Source of the DNA: CAITWD01 sp963842065
GTDB taxonomy: Bacteria > Actinomycetota > Thermoleophilia > Miltoncostaeales > Miltoncostaeaceae
NCBI GenBank assembly: GCA_963842065.1
Contig: CAWJEW010000002.1
Location: 248,001 to 312,000 of the forward strand
Reading direction: 5' to 3'
DNA: 64,000 nt
Positions 31,170 through 41,092 of the stretch are shown in pieces (position 1 is the stretch's first letter; the number at the start of each line of letters is the position of its first letter). The position numbers and the translations under genes were made by a program. The notes under the pieces were generated by a model that searched no databases, had not been told where the DNA came from, and saw only the letters and a list, made by a program, of their open reading frames with translations.

Positions 31170-32291
31170 GTGACCACAACGCTCATTCCGATGCTCTGTG
31201 CGATTGTCGCCGCGGCGGTGGTGATCGGGCTCACGCCGCTTGCGTCGATGTTCGCGCGGCGGGTCGGTGCGGTGGACCTGCCGTCGGACCGCAGGATCCA
31301 CACCGAGCCGACCCCGCGCCTGGGCGGCCTGGCGATCATGGGCGCGGTGCTCGTGCCGAGCCTGTACTACCTGCCGGCGGATCCCGCGGCGCGTGCGCTG
31401 ATCGTCGGCGCGGTGCTGGTCGGGGCCCTGGGGGCGGTCGATGACATCTTCGGGCTCGACCCGATCGTCAAGCTGGTCGGACAGATCGCCTGCGCGGCCG
31501 TGCCCGTGTCGGCGGGTCTGACGATCAACCACATTACGCTGCCGGTGTTTGGTGCGTTCAACCTGGGCGACCTGCAGTTCCCGGTGACCATCCTGTGGTT
31601 CGTGGCGATCGTGAACATGATCAATTTCATCGACGGGATGGACGGCCTGGCGGCCGGCGTGGCGGGCCTCGCGGCCATCAACTTCGCCATCCTGGCGGCA
31701 TCGCTCGGCCGTGCGGATCCGGCGATCCTCGCCGCGTCGATCGCGGGGGCGTGTGCGGGATTCCTGGTGTTCAACTTCCACCCCGCGCGGGTGTTCATGG
31801 GTGATAGCGGGTCGATGTTCCTTGGCTTTGTCATCGCGGGGGTCGCGGTCGACGGCGTCGTCAAGAGCGCCGCCACGGTGGCCCTGTTGGGCCCGCTGCT
31901 GGTGCTGGCGATCCCGATCCTCGACACCTCGTTCGTGATCATGCGGCGCATCAAGAACCGCCAGCCGGTCTACGTGGCCGACCGCAGCCATTTCCACCAC
32001 CGCTTTTTCACCATTGGATGGGGTCAACGCAAGACGGTGCTCGCGATGTACGGATGGTGCGCCTTGCTGGGCGTGCTCGCGCTCGTGATCCGGTTCGTGC
32101 CGTATCGGACGCCATCGGGGTCCTGGTCCCTGCCGGGGGCGATCACGCTCGGGTTCTTCATCGCGCTCGCCGCCGCCGCCGCGGTCTACCTCATCTACGT
32201 GCTCGAGATCCTCAAATGGCGCAGCACCCCGGTGGTAAAGATCGTGCGGGATCGTGCCACCGCCCGCACGAGCCGCGACCGGGTGGCATAG
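31170..32291 (+). CDS. Undecaprenyl-phosphate sugar-1-phosphate transferase (WecA/TagO type)
   Basis: 373-residue polytopic membrane enzyme of the MraY/WecA family, which loads the first sugar-phosphate (usually GlcNAc-1-P) onto undecaprenyl phosphate for wall polymers or capsule. Signatures are RRIHTEPTPRLGGLAIMGAV, GAVDDIFGLDPIVKLVGQI, the catalytic NMINFIDGMDGLAAGVAGLA, HPARVFMGDSGSMFLGFVIA, and the His-rich cytoplasmic loop VADRSHFHHRFF. About ten membrane helices. The start is GTG 31170. The sugar-nucleotide cluster at 42-45 kb could supply the same pathway. Confidence 0.93.
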   Translation: MTTTLIPMLCAIVAAAVVIGLTPLASMFARRVGAVDLPSDRRIHTEPTPRLGGLAIMGAVLVPSLYYLPADPAARALIVGAVLVGALGAVDDIFGLDPIVKLVGQIACAAVPVSAGLTINHITLPVFGAFNLGDLQFPVTILWFVAIVNMINFIDGMDGLAAGVAGLAAINFAILAASLGRADPAILAASIAGACAGFLVFNFHPARVFMGDSGSMFLGFVIAGVAVDGVVKSAATVALLGPLLVLAIPILDTSFVIMRRIKNRQPVYVADRSHFHHRFFTIGWGQRKTVLAMYGWCALLGVLALVIRFVPYRTPSGSWSLPGAITLGFFIALAAAAAVYLIYVLEILKWRSTPVVKIVRDRATARTSRDRVA

Positions 32292-32522
32292 GCGCGACGG
32301 GCCCGCTGCACGACGGCCCGGCGACCTCATCGCGAAGACGATTTTGGGGTGTTGGCCGCGCCCGCGGGACGACGATTACTTTGGGGTGGACCGTTGCCCT
32401 TAGGGGTACTTCCTGGCATACTCCCGGCCGCCCGCAGTCAGGCATGCTCCTGTCAGCGGGCGTCACTGTGCTCACAGGAGTTCTGACTCGCTCCGACCCC
32501 ATCCCTTGTCCACGCGACACGC
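32292..32522. other. Leader/promoter region of the ATP synthase operon
   Basis: 231 bases without a gene. It holds two similar stretches (GACGATTTTGGGGTG at 32338 and GACGATTACTTTGGGGTG at 32371) and a leader hairpin at 32429-32462. It probably contains the promoter of the atp operon, but no confident -10/-35 pair can be named. Confidence 0.5.
32429..32462 (+). terminator. Leader hairpin before the ATP synthase operon
   Basis: CGCCCGC/GCGGGCG (7 bp) enclose an inner CAGG/CCTG stem with loop CATGCT, separated by a 3/3 internal loop. It lies 138 bases after the WecA-like gene and 60 bases before the AtpI-like gene. It is either a terminator for the upstream unit or an attenuating leader structure; no U-run. 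Confidence 0.45.
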
Positions 32523-32954
32523 ATGACCGTGTCCGTCTACCCATCACCGCGCGAGGGCGCGCTGCCGTTCGCGGCGGCCATTCTCGGGATCATCGTGTGC
32601 ATCGTCGCACTGCCCGTCGTGGTCCTGCTCGAAGGTCCGCTGGTCGGGTGGGCGTTGGGCGCGGGGTTATGGGTGATCAACTGGACCCTTGCCCAGATGG
32701 CGACCAAGTTCTCGATCGGCGCAAGCCCGGTCGCCGGGGTCGGCGTCGCGGGCGGGTCGATCATGTTTCGCGCGTTCTTCGTCGTGATCGTCCTGTGGAT
32801 CATCGCCGTGCGGGTCTCGGAGCCGATCGGCCTCACGGCTGCCGCAGTGTTCTTGGCGGCGTTCTCGTTTGACCTCATGGGCCGCATGATGCTGTTCAGC
32901 CTGCTCGAGCGCGCGCGCCAGACGCCGAACACAAAGGGTCCTGCCGACTCATGA
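32523..32954 (+). CDS. atpI: AtpI-like membrane protein
   Basis: 143 residues with four hydrophobic helices (FAAAILGIIVCIVALPVVVL, LGAGLWVINWTLAQ, AFFVVIVLWIIAVRVS, GLTAAAVFLAAFSFDLMGRM). Its position immediately before atpB matches the ATP synthase subunit I/AtpI slot, whose members aid c-ring assembly or Mg2+ supply. Sequence similarity in this family is weak, so the call rests mainly on topology and place. Its stop overlaps the atpB start by 4 bases. Confidence 0.75.
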   Translation: MTVSVYPSPREGALPFAAAILGIIVCIVALPVVVLLEGPLVGWALGAGLWVINWTLAQMATKFSIGASPVAGVGVAGGSIMFRAFFVVIVLWIIAVRVSEPIGLTAAAVFLAAFSFDLMGRMMLFSLLERARQTPNTKGPADS

Positions 32955-33829
32955 ACCGTGCTCGTCTTCGTGCGGCGGCGGCAGCTGCCACCGGTGCGCT
33001 GCTGCTCGCCCCCGCGTTCGCGTCGGCAAGCGGGAAATTCGATCCGTCGACAGAGTTCAGCATCAATCCGTACCTGAACCTGAAGATCGGCCCGATCGAC
33101 CTGTCCGTCAACAAGGCGGTCATCTACCTGCTGATCACCACGTTCATCCTCTGCGTGATCGTCCCGCTGATCGTGCGCGCCGGGCTGAAGTCGCGGCCGG
33201 GCAAGGGGCAGAACATCCTCGAACTCGCCTATGAGTTTGCCGAGAACCAGATCGGGCGGGTATCGCTGCCCGCGAAGGCGTTCCCGACGTGGTTCCCGTA
33301 CGTTGCGACGCTGTTCTTGTTCATCGCGATCAACAACCTGATCAGCTTCGTCCCACTGCCGATTTCCGGCGAACACGGCGGGCTGGCCATCTCGTCGCTG
33401 CCCGACTTCGGTCTGTACGCGGCCACCGCGAACATCAACGTCACCCTGGCGCTCACGATCGTCACGTTCCTGTGTACCCATATCGTCGGTGTGCGCGCGC
33501 ACGGTGCCTGGGGCTATCTCAAGACGCTGGAGCCGGACGCGCCGCGGGCCCTCAAGCCATTCATCTTCGGCATTGAGATCATCTCGCAGCTCTTGCGGCT
33601 GGTGAGTCTGTCTGTACGTTTGTTCGCCAACATGCTGGCCGGCCACTTGCTGATCATCATGGCCGCGGGTTTTGCGATCCTGGTGGGCAGCTACATCGGG
33701 CTCGTCGCAATCCCCTTCGCCCTCTTCTTTTACGTACTCGAATGGGTGCTCGTCGCAGGCCTCCAGGGCTTCATTTTCGCCCTGCTGAGCGGCATCTACA
33801 TCGGCTATGCAATCGAGGCACCGCACTAA
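32951..33829 (+). CDS. atpB: ATP synthase Fo subunit a
   Basis: 292 residues. Subunit a forms the proton half-channels beside the c-ring. N-terminal signal-like segment (AAAAAATGALLLAPAFASAS) then membrane helices starting VIYLLITTFILCVIVPLIV. The essential Arg is in LVSLSVRLFANMLAGHLLII, as in all F-type a subunits. The last helix region ends EWVLVAGLQGFIFALLSGIY with typical IGYAIEAPH. Second gene in the order I-a-c-b-delta-alpha-gamma-beta-epsilon. Confidence 0.97.
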   Translation: MNRARLRAAAAAATGALLLAPAFASASGKFDPSTEFSINPYLNLKIGPIDLSVNKAVIYLLITTFILCVIVPLIVRAGLKSRPGKGQNILELAYEFAENQIGRVSLPAKAFPTWFPYVATLFLFIAINNLISFVPLPISGEHGGLAISSLPDFGLYAATANINVTLALTIVTFLCTHIVGVRAHGAWGYLKTLEPDAPRALKPFIFGIEIISQLLRLVSLSVRLFANMLAGHLLIIMAAGFAILVGSYIGLVAIPFALFFYVLEWVLVAGLQGFIFALLSGIYIGYAIEAPH

Positions 33830-33861
33830 CACCGCACTCATACGGAGGATCAAGGAGAGGC

Positions 33862-34131
33862 ATGCCCGTTCAAGTCATTAACACGACAGTGACAAACCCC
33901 AGCATGGTCACCGCGGCAAAGACGCTGACCCTGGGCCTGTCGACCGGCCTTGGCGCAATTGGCCCGGGTGTCGGTGTGGGGTACATCATGGGCAAGACGA
34001 TCGAAGCGGTCGCGCGCCAGCCTGAGCTGCGCGGTGAATTGCTGTCGCTCACCTTCCTGGGGCTCGCCCTCACCGAGGCCATCACCTTTTACGCACTGCT
34101 GATGGGCTTTGTCGCCTACTTCTTGGCGTAG
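33862..34131 (+). CDS. atpE: ATP synthase Fo subunit c
   Basis: 89 residues forming the helical hairpin of the c-ring. The first helix has the glycine pattern LGLSTGLGAIGPGVGVGYIM, the polar loop is ARQPELRGE, and the second helix carries the ion-binding Glu in GLALTEAITFYALLMGFVAY. There is no Na+-type Gln or Ser pattern obvious, so H+ is likely. An AAGGAGAGG site lies 5 bases before ATG 33862. Confidence 0.97.
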   Translation: MPVQVINTTVTNPSMVTAAKTLTLGLSTGLGAIGPGVGVGYIMGKTIEAVARQPELRGELLSLTFLGLALTEAITFYALLMGFVAYFLA

Positions 34132-34136
34132 TCGCG

Positions 34137-34685
34137 ATGCATTCGCAGCTAGCAAACATCCACATCGCGCAGGCCGGGAACCCACTCCTGGCGCCAAGCC
34201 CGGGGTTGATGATCTGGACCCTGGTGACGTTCGGGTTGTGCCTACTCATACTCAGCAAGTACGTCTATCCCCCGGTCGCCAAGGCGATCGAAGCGCGCCG
34301 CCAGGAGATCGCCCAGAGCATTGACGAGGCCGAGCGCAGCCGCGATGAGGCGCTGCAGCTGCTGGACGAGTACAAGGTGCGGCTCAGCGAGGCGCACAAG
34401 GAGGCCGACGCCTTGCGTGAGCGCGGGCGGAAGGACGGCGAGCGTCGCGGTGCCGAGCTGGTCGCCACCGCACAGGATCAGCGCGACCGTGTGCTTGCCG
34501 ATCAAGGCACACAACTGGATGCCCAGGCGCGCCAGGCCGCATCGGGACTGCGTGACGGCGTGGTGGAGCTCGCGATCGCCGCGGCTGAACGCGCGACGCG
34601 TGGTGCCCTTACCGAGGCGGAGCACCGCCGCCTGATCGAAGAGGCCCTCAATGACGCTGACCTGTCGAAGCTGACGAAGGCGTAG
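34137..34685 (+). CDS. atpF: ATP synthase Fo subunit b
   Basis: 182 residues: one N-terminal membrane helix (LMIWTLVTFGLCLLILSKYV) then a long charged helix (residues 45-150, for example EAERSRDEALQLLDEYKVRL) that makes the peripheral stalk and contacts delta at its C-terminus. Standard length. Five bases separate it from atpE. Confidence 0.96.
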   Translation: MHSQLANIHIAQAGNPLLAPSPGLMIWTLVTFGLCLLILSKYVYPPVAKAIEARRQEIAQSIDEAERSRDEALQLLDEYKVRLSEAHKEADALRERGRKDGERRGAELVATAQDQRDRVLADQGTQLDAQARQAASGLRDGVVELAIAAAERATRGALTEAEHRRLIEEALNDADLSKLTKA

Positions 34686-34697
34686 GAGTACGTCGCC

Positions 34698-35258
34698 GTG
34701 AGTGTCGCTGCCACATACGCTGAGGCGCTGTACGAGTCCGCCGTGGAGCAGGGGGCCGTGTCCGAGGTCTCGGCGCAGCTCGCCGAGTTCCGCGAGGCGG
34801 TCGACACCAATCCGGAGCTGCACGACCTGCTGACCAATCCGGAGTTCGAGACCCGTGTCAAGAAGGACGTGGTCGCCAAGCTGCTCGCGGACGCGAACCC
34901 GCTCGTCACGAACTTCATGCAGGTCCTGCTCGACCGGGGCCGCGCGGGGGACCTCGCGGAGATCGCCGACGGGTACGCCGATCGTGTGGCCGCCGCAGAG
35001 GGCCGCCTGCGGTTGCGCATCCGCACGGCGATTCCGCTGCCCGACGATCTTCGCGGCCGCCTGGTTGCACGGATCTCCGAGCTCACCAGCCGCGCGGTGG
35101 ATATCGACACGATCGTCGATCCCGCGATCGTTGGCGGCCTCGTGATCGAGACCGACGGCTCAGTCGTGGACGCATCCGTGCGCACCCGTCTCGCCGATTT
35201 GCGCCAGGCGATGCTGCACACCTCGGTGCGCGACGCGGTTGTCCAAGAGAACGCCTGA
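34698..35258 (+). CDS. atpH: ATP synthase F1 subunit delta
   Basis: 186 residues, the OSCP/delta subunit linking the stalk to the top of F1. N-terminal helical bundle (YAEALYESAVEQGAVSEVSA, LLTNPEFETRVKKDVVAKLL) and the C-terminal motif AVDIDTIVDPAIVGGLVIET, followed by DASVRTRLADLRQAM. It is a normal single-domain delta, not the b-delta fusion of mycobacteria. The start is GTG 34698 with GGAG about 9 bases upstream. Confidence 0.96.
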   Translation: MSVAATYAEALYESAVEQGAVSEVSAQLAEFREAVDTNPELHDLLTNPEFETRVKKDVVAKLLADANPLVTNFMQVLLDRGRAGDLAEIADGYADRVAAAEGRLRLRIRTAIPLPDDLRGRLVARISELTSRAVDIDTIVDPAIVGGLVIETDGSVVDASVRTRLADLRQAMLHTSVRDAVVQENA

Positions 35259-35289
35259 ACCGACCGAACAGAAAGGGACGACAAGACCG

Positions 35290-36876
<1,587 letters not shown>

Positions 36877-36887
36877 GCCACCGACGC

Positions 36888-37790
36888 ATGCCCAGCCAGC
36901 GCGACATCAAGCGGCGCATCGACTCGGTGCGCAATACCCGCAAGATCACCCGCGCCATGGAGCTGGTGGCCTCGGCGAAGCTGCGGCGCGCCCAGGAGCG
37001 GATCGAGGCACTGCGCCCGTACGCGCAGGCCATGCGGGAACAGATGGCGCAGGCCGCCCGGGAAACGGTGGCGCTGCGCAACTTCCCGCTGCTGGCCGAC
37101 CGCGAGGAGGTCAAGCGCGTCGTCATCGTCACGATCACCGGCGATCGCGGCCTCGCGGGCGCGTTCAACGTCAACATCCTGCGTGCCGGCTTCGCGGCGG
37201 ACCAGGAACAGCGCGATGGCGGTGTCGGCGATGTGGTCTACGTCGGGGTGGGCAAGAAGGGTTCCGGGACGCTGCGGTTCCGGTCCAAGCCCATCGAGGA
37301 GACCTTCGAGGGCTTCTCCGACCACCCGAGCTTTCACGACGCCGAACGCATCGCGGCGTACCTGGTCCAGTCGTTTACCTCCGAGGAGGTCGACCGGGTC
37401 CTGTTGGTCTACAACGCCTTCAAGTCGGTGATGCAGCAGGAAGTGGTCGTGGAGCAGTTGCTGCCGATCGAGCGTCAGGTGGTGCTTGGCGCCGACATCG
37501 CTCGGGATCCGCGGGACGTCCCGGTGGCGCCCGCGCTGTCGCTGTTTGAGCCCAGCGCGGAGGATGTCCTGGAGCGCATGCTGCCGACGTACGTGAACGT
37601 CACGATCTACCGCGCGCTGCTCGAGAGCGCCGCCGCGGAACATGCCGCACGGCGCAGCGCGATGCATAACGCGACCGACAACGCGGCATCGCTGATCGCC
37701 GATTACACCTTGAAGATGAACCGGGCCCGGCAGGCCGCCATCACCCAGGAGATCCTGGAAGTGGTGGCTGGCGCCGACGCCCTCCAGTAG
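36888..37790 (+). CDS. atpG: ATP synthase F1 subunit gamma
   Basis: 300 residues, the rotating central shaft. N-terminal helix MPSQRDIKRRIDSVRNTRKI then TRAMELVASAKLRRAQERIE, central VVIVTITGDRGLAGAFNVNI, and the C-terminal helix ARRSAMHNATDNAASLIADY, followed by TLKMNRARQAAITQEILEVV. All hallmark segments are present and the length is normal. Confidence 0.97.
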   Translation: MPSQRDIKRRIDSVRNTRKITRAMELVASAKLRRAQERIEALRPYAQAMREQMAQAARETVALRNFPLLADREEVKRVVIVTITGDRGLAGAFNVNILRAGFAADQEQRDGGVGDVVYVGVGKKGSGTLRFRSKPIEETFEGFSDHPSFHDAERIAAYLVQSFTSEEVDRVLLVYNAFKSVMQQEVVVEQLLPIERQVVLGADIARDPRDVPVAPALSLFEPSAEDVLERMLPTYVNVTIYRALLESAAAEHAARRSAMHNATDNAASLIADYTLKMNRARQAAITQEILEVVAGADALQ

Positions 37791-37821
37791 CTGCTGACCA
37801 GACGAGGAGCGCGAACTACGC

Positions 37822-39228
37822 ATGGCTGAAAACGGCAACTCCGGAACCATCCTCGAGATCAAGGGCGTCGTGCTCGACGTCCGCTTCGACGGCGGCAACC
37901 TGCCCGGCATCTACAACGCGCTGGAGATCCCACGCGAGGATGGGAGCATCCTCGTCGCCGAGGTGCAGCAGCACTTGGGTGACGACAGGGTGCGTGCGGT
38001 CGCCTTTGACACGACCGACGGCCTGGCCCGTGGCACCTCGGTCCGCGACACCGGCGTCCCGATCTCCGTGCCGGTCGGCGAAGCGACCCTGGGCCGCATC
38101 TTCAACGTGCTGGGCGAGATCATCGACGAGGGCGCCCCGCTCGGTTCCGTCGAGCGCTGGCCGATCCACCGCCCGGCTCCGGGCTTTGACCGCCTGAACC
38201 CGACGGAGGAGATCTTCGAGACCGGCATCAAGGTCGTCGACCTGCTCGCGCCGTACGTGAAGGGTGGCAAGATCGGCCTGTTCGGCGGCGCCGGTGTGGG
38301 CAAGACGGTGCTCATTCAGGAGCTGATCCACAACATCGCCAGTGAGCACGGTGGCCTGTCGGTGTTCGCCGGCGTCGGCGAGCGGACCCGTGAGGGCAAC
38401 GACCTCTGGATCGAGATGAAGGAGTCCGGGGTCATCGAGAAGACCGCGCTCGTCTACGGTCAGATGAACGAGCCTCCGGGCGCGCGCCTGCGGGTGGCCC
38501 TCGCCGGGTTGACGATGGCCGAGTACTTCCGCGAAGAGAGCGGCCAGGACGTGCTGCTGTTCATCGACAACATCTTCCGCTTCGTGCAGGCCGGCTCCGA
38601 GGTGTCCGCGCTGCTCGGCCGTATGCCGTCCGCCGTGGGCTACCAGCCGACCCTCCAGAGCGAGATGGGTGACCTGCAGGAGCGGATCACCTCGACCAAC
38701 CGCGGTTCGGTGACCTCGGTCCAGGCCATTTACGTGCCGGCCGACGACTTGACCGACCCGGCGCCGGCCGCCTCGTTCGCCCACTTGGATGCGACCACCG
38801 TGTTGTCGCGTGACATCGCCGCCAAGGGCATCTACCCCGCCGTGGACCCGCTCGACTCGACCAGTCGCATCCTCACCCGGGACGTCGTCGGCGACGAGCA
38901 CTACGACACGGCCCGCCGGGTCCAGGAGACGCTGCAGACCTACAAGGACCTCCAGGACATCATCGCGATCCTCGGCGTCGACGAGCTGACCGACGAGCAG
39001 AAGCTCGCCGTCGGGCGGGCCCGTCGGATCGAGCGCTTCCTGTCGCAGCCGTTCAACGTCGCCGAGGCCTTCACCGGGACCCCGGGCAAGTACGTGGCGC
39101 TGTCGGAGACGATTCGCGGCTTCCGCGAGATCGTCGACGGCCAGCACGATGACCTGCCCGAGCAGGCCTTCTTTCTGGTCGGCTCCATCGACGAGGCGGT
39201 CGAGAAGGCCGCCACGCTGGGGAGCTAG
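37822..39228 (+). CDS. atpD: ATP synthase F1 subunit beta
   Basis: 468-residue catalytic subunit. Walker A GLFGGAGVGKTVLIQELIHN, catalytic Glu in VFAGVGERTREGNDLWIEMK, Walker B VLLFIDNIFRFVQAGSEVSA, the DELSDEQ-type DELTDEQKLAVGRARRIERF, and YVALSETIRGFREIVDGQHD near the end. Complete and typical. Confidence 0.98.
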   Translation: MAENGNSGTILEIKGVVLDVRFDGGNLPGIYNALEIPREDGSILVAEVQQHLGDDRVRAVAFDTTDGLARGTSVRDTGVPISVPVGEATLGRIFNVLGEIIDEGAPLGSVERWPIHRPAPGFDRLNPTEEIFETGIKVVDLLAPYVKGGKIGLFGGAGVGKTVLIQELIHNIASEHGGLSVFAGVGERTREGNDLWIEMKESGVIEKTALVYGQMNEPPGARLRVALAGLTMAEYFREESGQDVLLFIDNIFRFVQAGSEVSALLGRMPSAVGYQPTLQSEMGDLQERITSTNRGSVTSVQAIYVPADDLTDPAPAASFAHLDATTVLSRDIAAKGIYPAVDPLDSTSRILTRDVVGDEHYDTARRVQETLQTYKDLQDIIAILGVDELTDEQKLAVGRARRIERFLSQPFNVAEAFTGTPGKYVALSETIRGFREIVDGQHDDLPEQAFFLVGSIDEAVEKAATLGS

Positions 39229-39231
39229 CCG

Positions 39232-39654
39232 ATGGCCAGCGACGGCGGAGGCCTGCGCGTGCGTGTGCTGACACCCGTCGGTCCGGTCTTCGACGGCTCG
39301 GCGTCGATGGTCTTCGCGCCGAGTATGGCCGGCGAGGTCGGACTGCTGCCGCGCCACGAACCGTTGGTCTGCACGCTCGGCTTCGGCCGCACGCGGGTCC
39401 AGGCGTCGGATGGCACCGAGGAGGTCTTCGCGACCAGCCAGGGGTTCCTGACCATCGAGCGCGACGAGGTGCTCGTCCTGGTCGACCAGGCGCTCCCGCT
39501 CGACGAGATCGACGTCGCCCGCGCCCGCGCCGATCTCCAGGCAGCCGAGGTCGCCCTCGAGGCCGCCGGCGACGACGAGGTCGCCCGCACGCGGGCGGAG
39601 ACCTCCAGGCTGCGCGCCGAGAACCTGCTGAAGGTCGTCGAGTCACAGAAATAG
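39232..39654 (+). CDS. atpC: ATP synthase F1 subunit epsilon
   Basis: 140 residues: N-terminal beta-sandwich (RVRVLTPVGPVFDGSASMVF, GEVGLLPRHEPLVCTLG) and a C-terminal two-helix domain (IDVARARADLQAAEVALEAA). It regulates ATP hydrolysis and joins gamma to the c-ring. The start lies three bases after atpD; it is the last gene of the operon, with no clear terminator following. Confidence 0.96.
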   Translation: MASDGGGLRVRVLTPVGPVFDGSASMVFAPSMAGEVGLLPRHEPLVCTLGFGRTRVQASDGTEEVFATSQGFLTIERDEVLVLVDQALPLDEIDVARARADLQAAEVALEAAGDDEVARTRAETSRLRAENLLKVVESQK

Positions 39655-39771
39655 GTCACGGGACGGTGCGCAGGCTCCGCGCGCCCTCGCCGGTCGGGCT
39701 GCTCGTGCTCCGATCATCGCCGCGCGTGGCCCCGCGCCATGATGGCAGTGCATGAGTAAGACGCGGCCGGC

Positions 39772-41055
39772 ATGACCACGAACTCTGACGACCCGCACCA
39801 CGCCAAGGTTCCGCGCTCGCGCTCCCTGGCGCCCGGGGTTCCGGCCGTGCTGCAGATGCGCAACTTCCGCCAGTTCTGGATCGCGTCGCTGATCTCCAAC
39901 TGCGGCAGTTGGCTCCAGACGGTCGCAGCGGGGTATCTGGTGTTTGAACTGACCCATTCACCCGGGATGGTCGGTGCACTATCGCTGGTGGCCCGCGGGC
40001 CGGCGTTCGTGTTCTCGACCTCAGGCGGCAAGCTGGCCGACCGCCTCGACCGGCGTCGCATCGGCCGCTGGACGTTCGCGCTACAGGGTGTGGCGGCGGG
40101 GGGGATGGCGCTGATGTCGTTGCTGGGCGACCTGACGGTCCCGGTGATCTTCGTGTTGACCTTCGCGCTCGGGGCGGGCCTGGCCCTTGGCCTGCCGGCG
40201 ATGCTGGCGCTGGTGCCGGCGCTCGTGCCGCCCGAGCAGTTCGAGCAGGCGGTATCGCTCAACGCCGCCGGGGTGAACGTGGCGCGGCTGATCGGACCGG
40301 CGATCGGCGGTGTGCTGCTCGCACTCGTCGGCGCGACCTGGTGCTTCGGGCTCAATGCCTTCTCGTTCCTCGCGTTGATTCTCGTGCTGCTGTGGGTGCA
40401 TGTGCGCCCAACCGGGACGCGTTCGGCGCTTGTGTCCACCCGGGTCGCGCTGCACTTCGCGTGGGGGGATCCGGCGATCCGGCGCCTGATGCTCGCGATC
40501 GCGGTCTTCGCGGCGCTCGCCGCACCGATCCAGGAACTCGCGCCGGTGATCGCCCATGCGCTGGGTGCCGGCGCGGCGGGCCTCGGGCTGCTGCTGGGCG
40601 CCATGGGGGGCGGGGCGCTCGTCGGTGCGTGGGCACTCGACCGGCTTCAGGCCCATGGGCTCACGCGCGGGGCGGGCATCTGGGTGGCGACGGTCTGCTT
40701 TGCGGTGATGATGGCCGGCGTCGCTGCCGCCCCGACGTTTGCGCTGGGCCTGCTGGCGATGGCGTTGTGCGGGGCGTTCTGGATCTGGATGTTCATCCTG
40801 ATCAACACCTCCATCCAGCTGCGGTCCCCGCGCTCGATGGTGGGCCGGATGCTCGGCTTCTACCAGCTGGCGGTGATCGGTCCGATCGCGGTCGGGTCGC
40901 TCCTGGCGGGACTGTGGGCGGAGGTGGTCGGGATTCGCTGGAGCTTCGCGACCTGCGCGCTGTGCCTGGCGCTGTGGGGAGCGTGGATGATCCGCCGGCC
41001 CGTGCGCGAGATCGACGGGGGTCGCGCGCCAGAGCCCGAGGCGGCCCCCGCGTGA
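39772..41055 (+). CDS. MFS transporter, EntS/MFS_3 type
   Basis: 427-residue major facilitator with 12 predicted helices. It matches the MFS_3 (EntS-like) group: MRNFRQFWIASLISNCGSWL, then QTVAAGYLVFELTHSPGMVG, the loop 2-3 motif SGGKLADRLDRRRIGRW, and PPEQFEQAVSLNAAGVNVAR. These export siderophores, drugs or metabolites; the substrate cannot be told. The N-terminal 25 residues are cytoplasmic and the C-terminus is acidic. It is 117 bases after atpC and probably not part of that operon. Confidence 0.93.
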   Translation: MTTNSDDPHHAKVPRSRSLAPGVPAVLQMRNFRQFWIASLISNCGSWLQTVAAGYLVFELTHSPGMVGALSLVARGPAFVFSTSGGKLADRLDRRRIGRWTFALQGVAAGGMALMSLLGDLTVPVIFVLTFALGAGLALGLPAMLALVPALVPPEQFEQAVSLNAAGVNVARLIGPAIGGVLLALVGATWCFGLNAFSFLALILVLLWVHVRPTGTRSALVSTRVALHFAWGDPAIRRLMLAIAVFAALAAPIQELAPVIAHALGAGAAGLGLLLGAMGGGALVGAWALDRLQAHGLTRGAGIWVATVCFAVMMAGVAAAPTFALGLLAMALCGAFWIWMFILINTSIQLRSPRSMVGRMLGFYQLAVIGPIAVGSLLAGLWAEVVGIRWSFATCALCLALWGAWMIRRPVREIDGGRAPEPEAAPA

Positions 41056-41092
41056 GCCCACGGGCCATAGCGGGCGCGGTGTCTCGGGTATT

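Noticed and set aside
31092..32330. 412-codon minus-strand frame
   Set aside because: Antisense to the WecA-like gene; Arg/His/Asp-rich shadow without motif.
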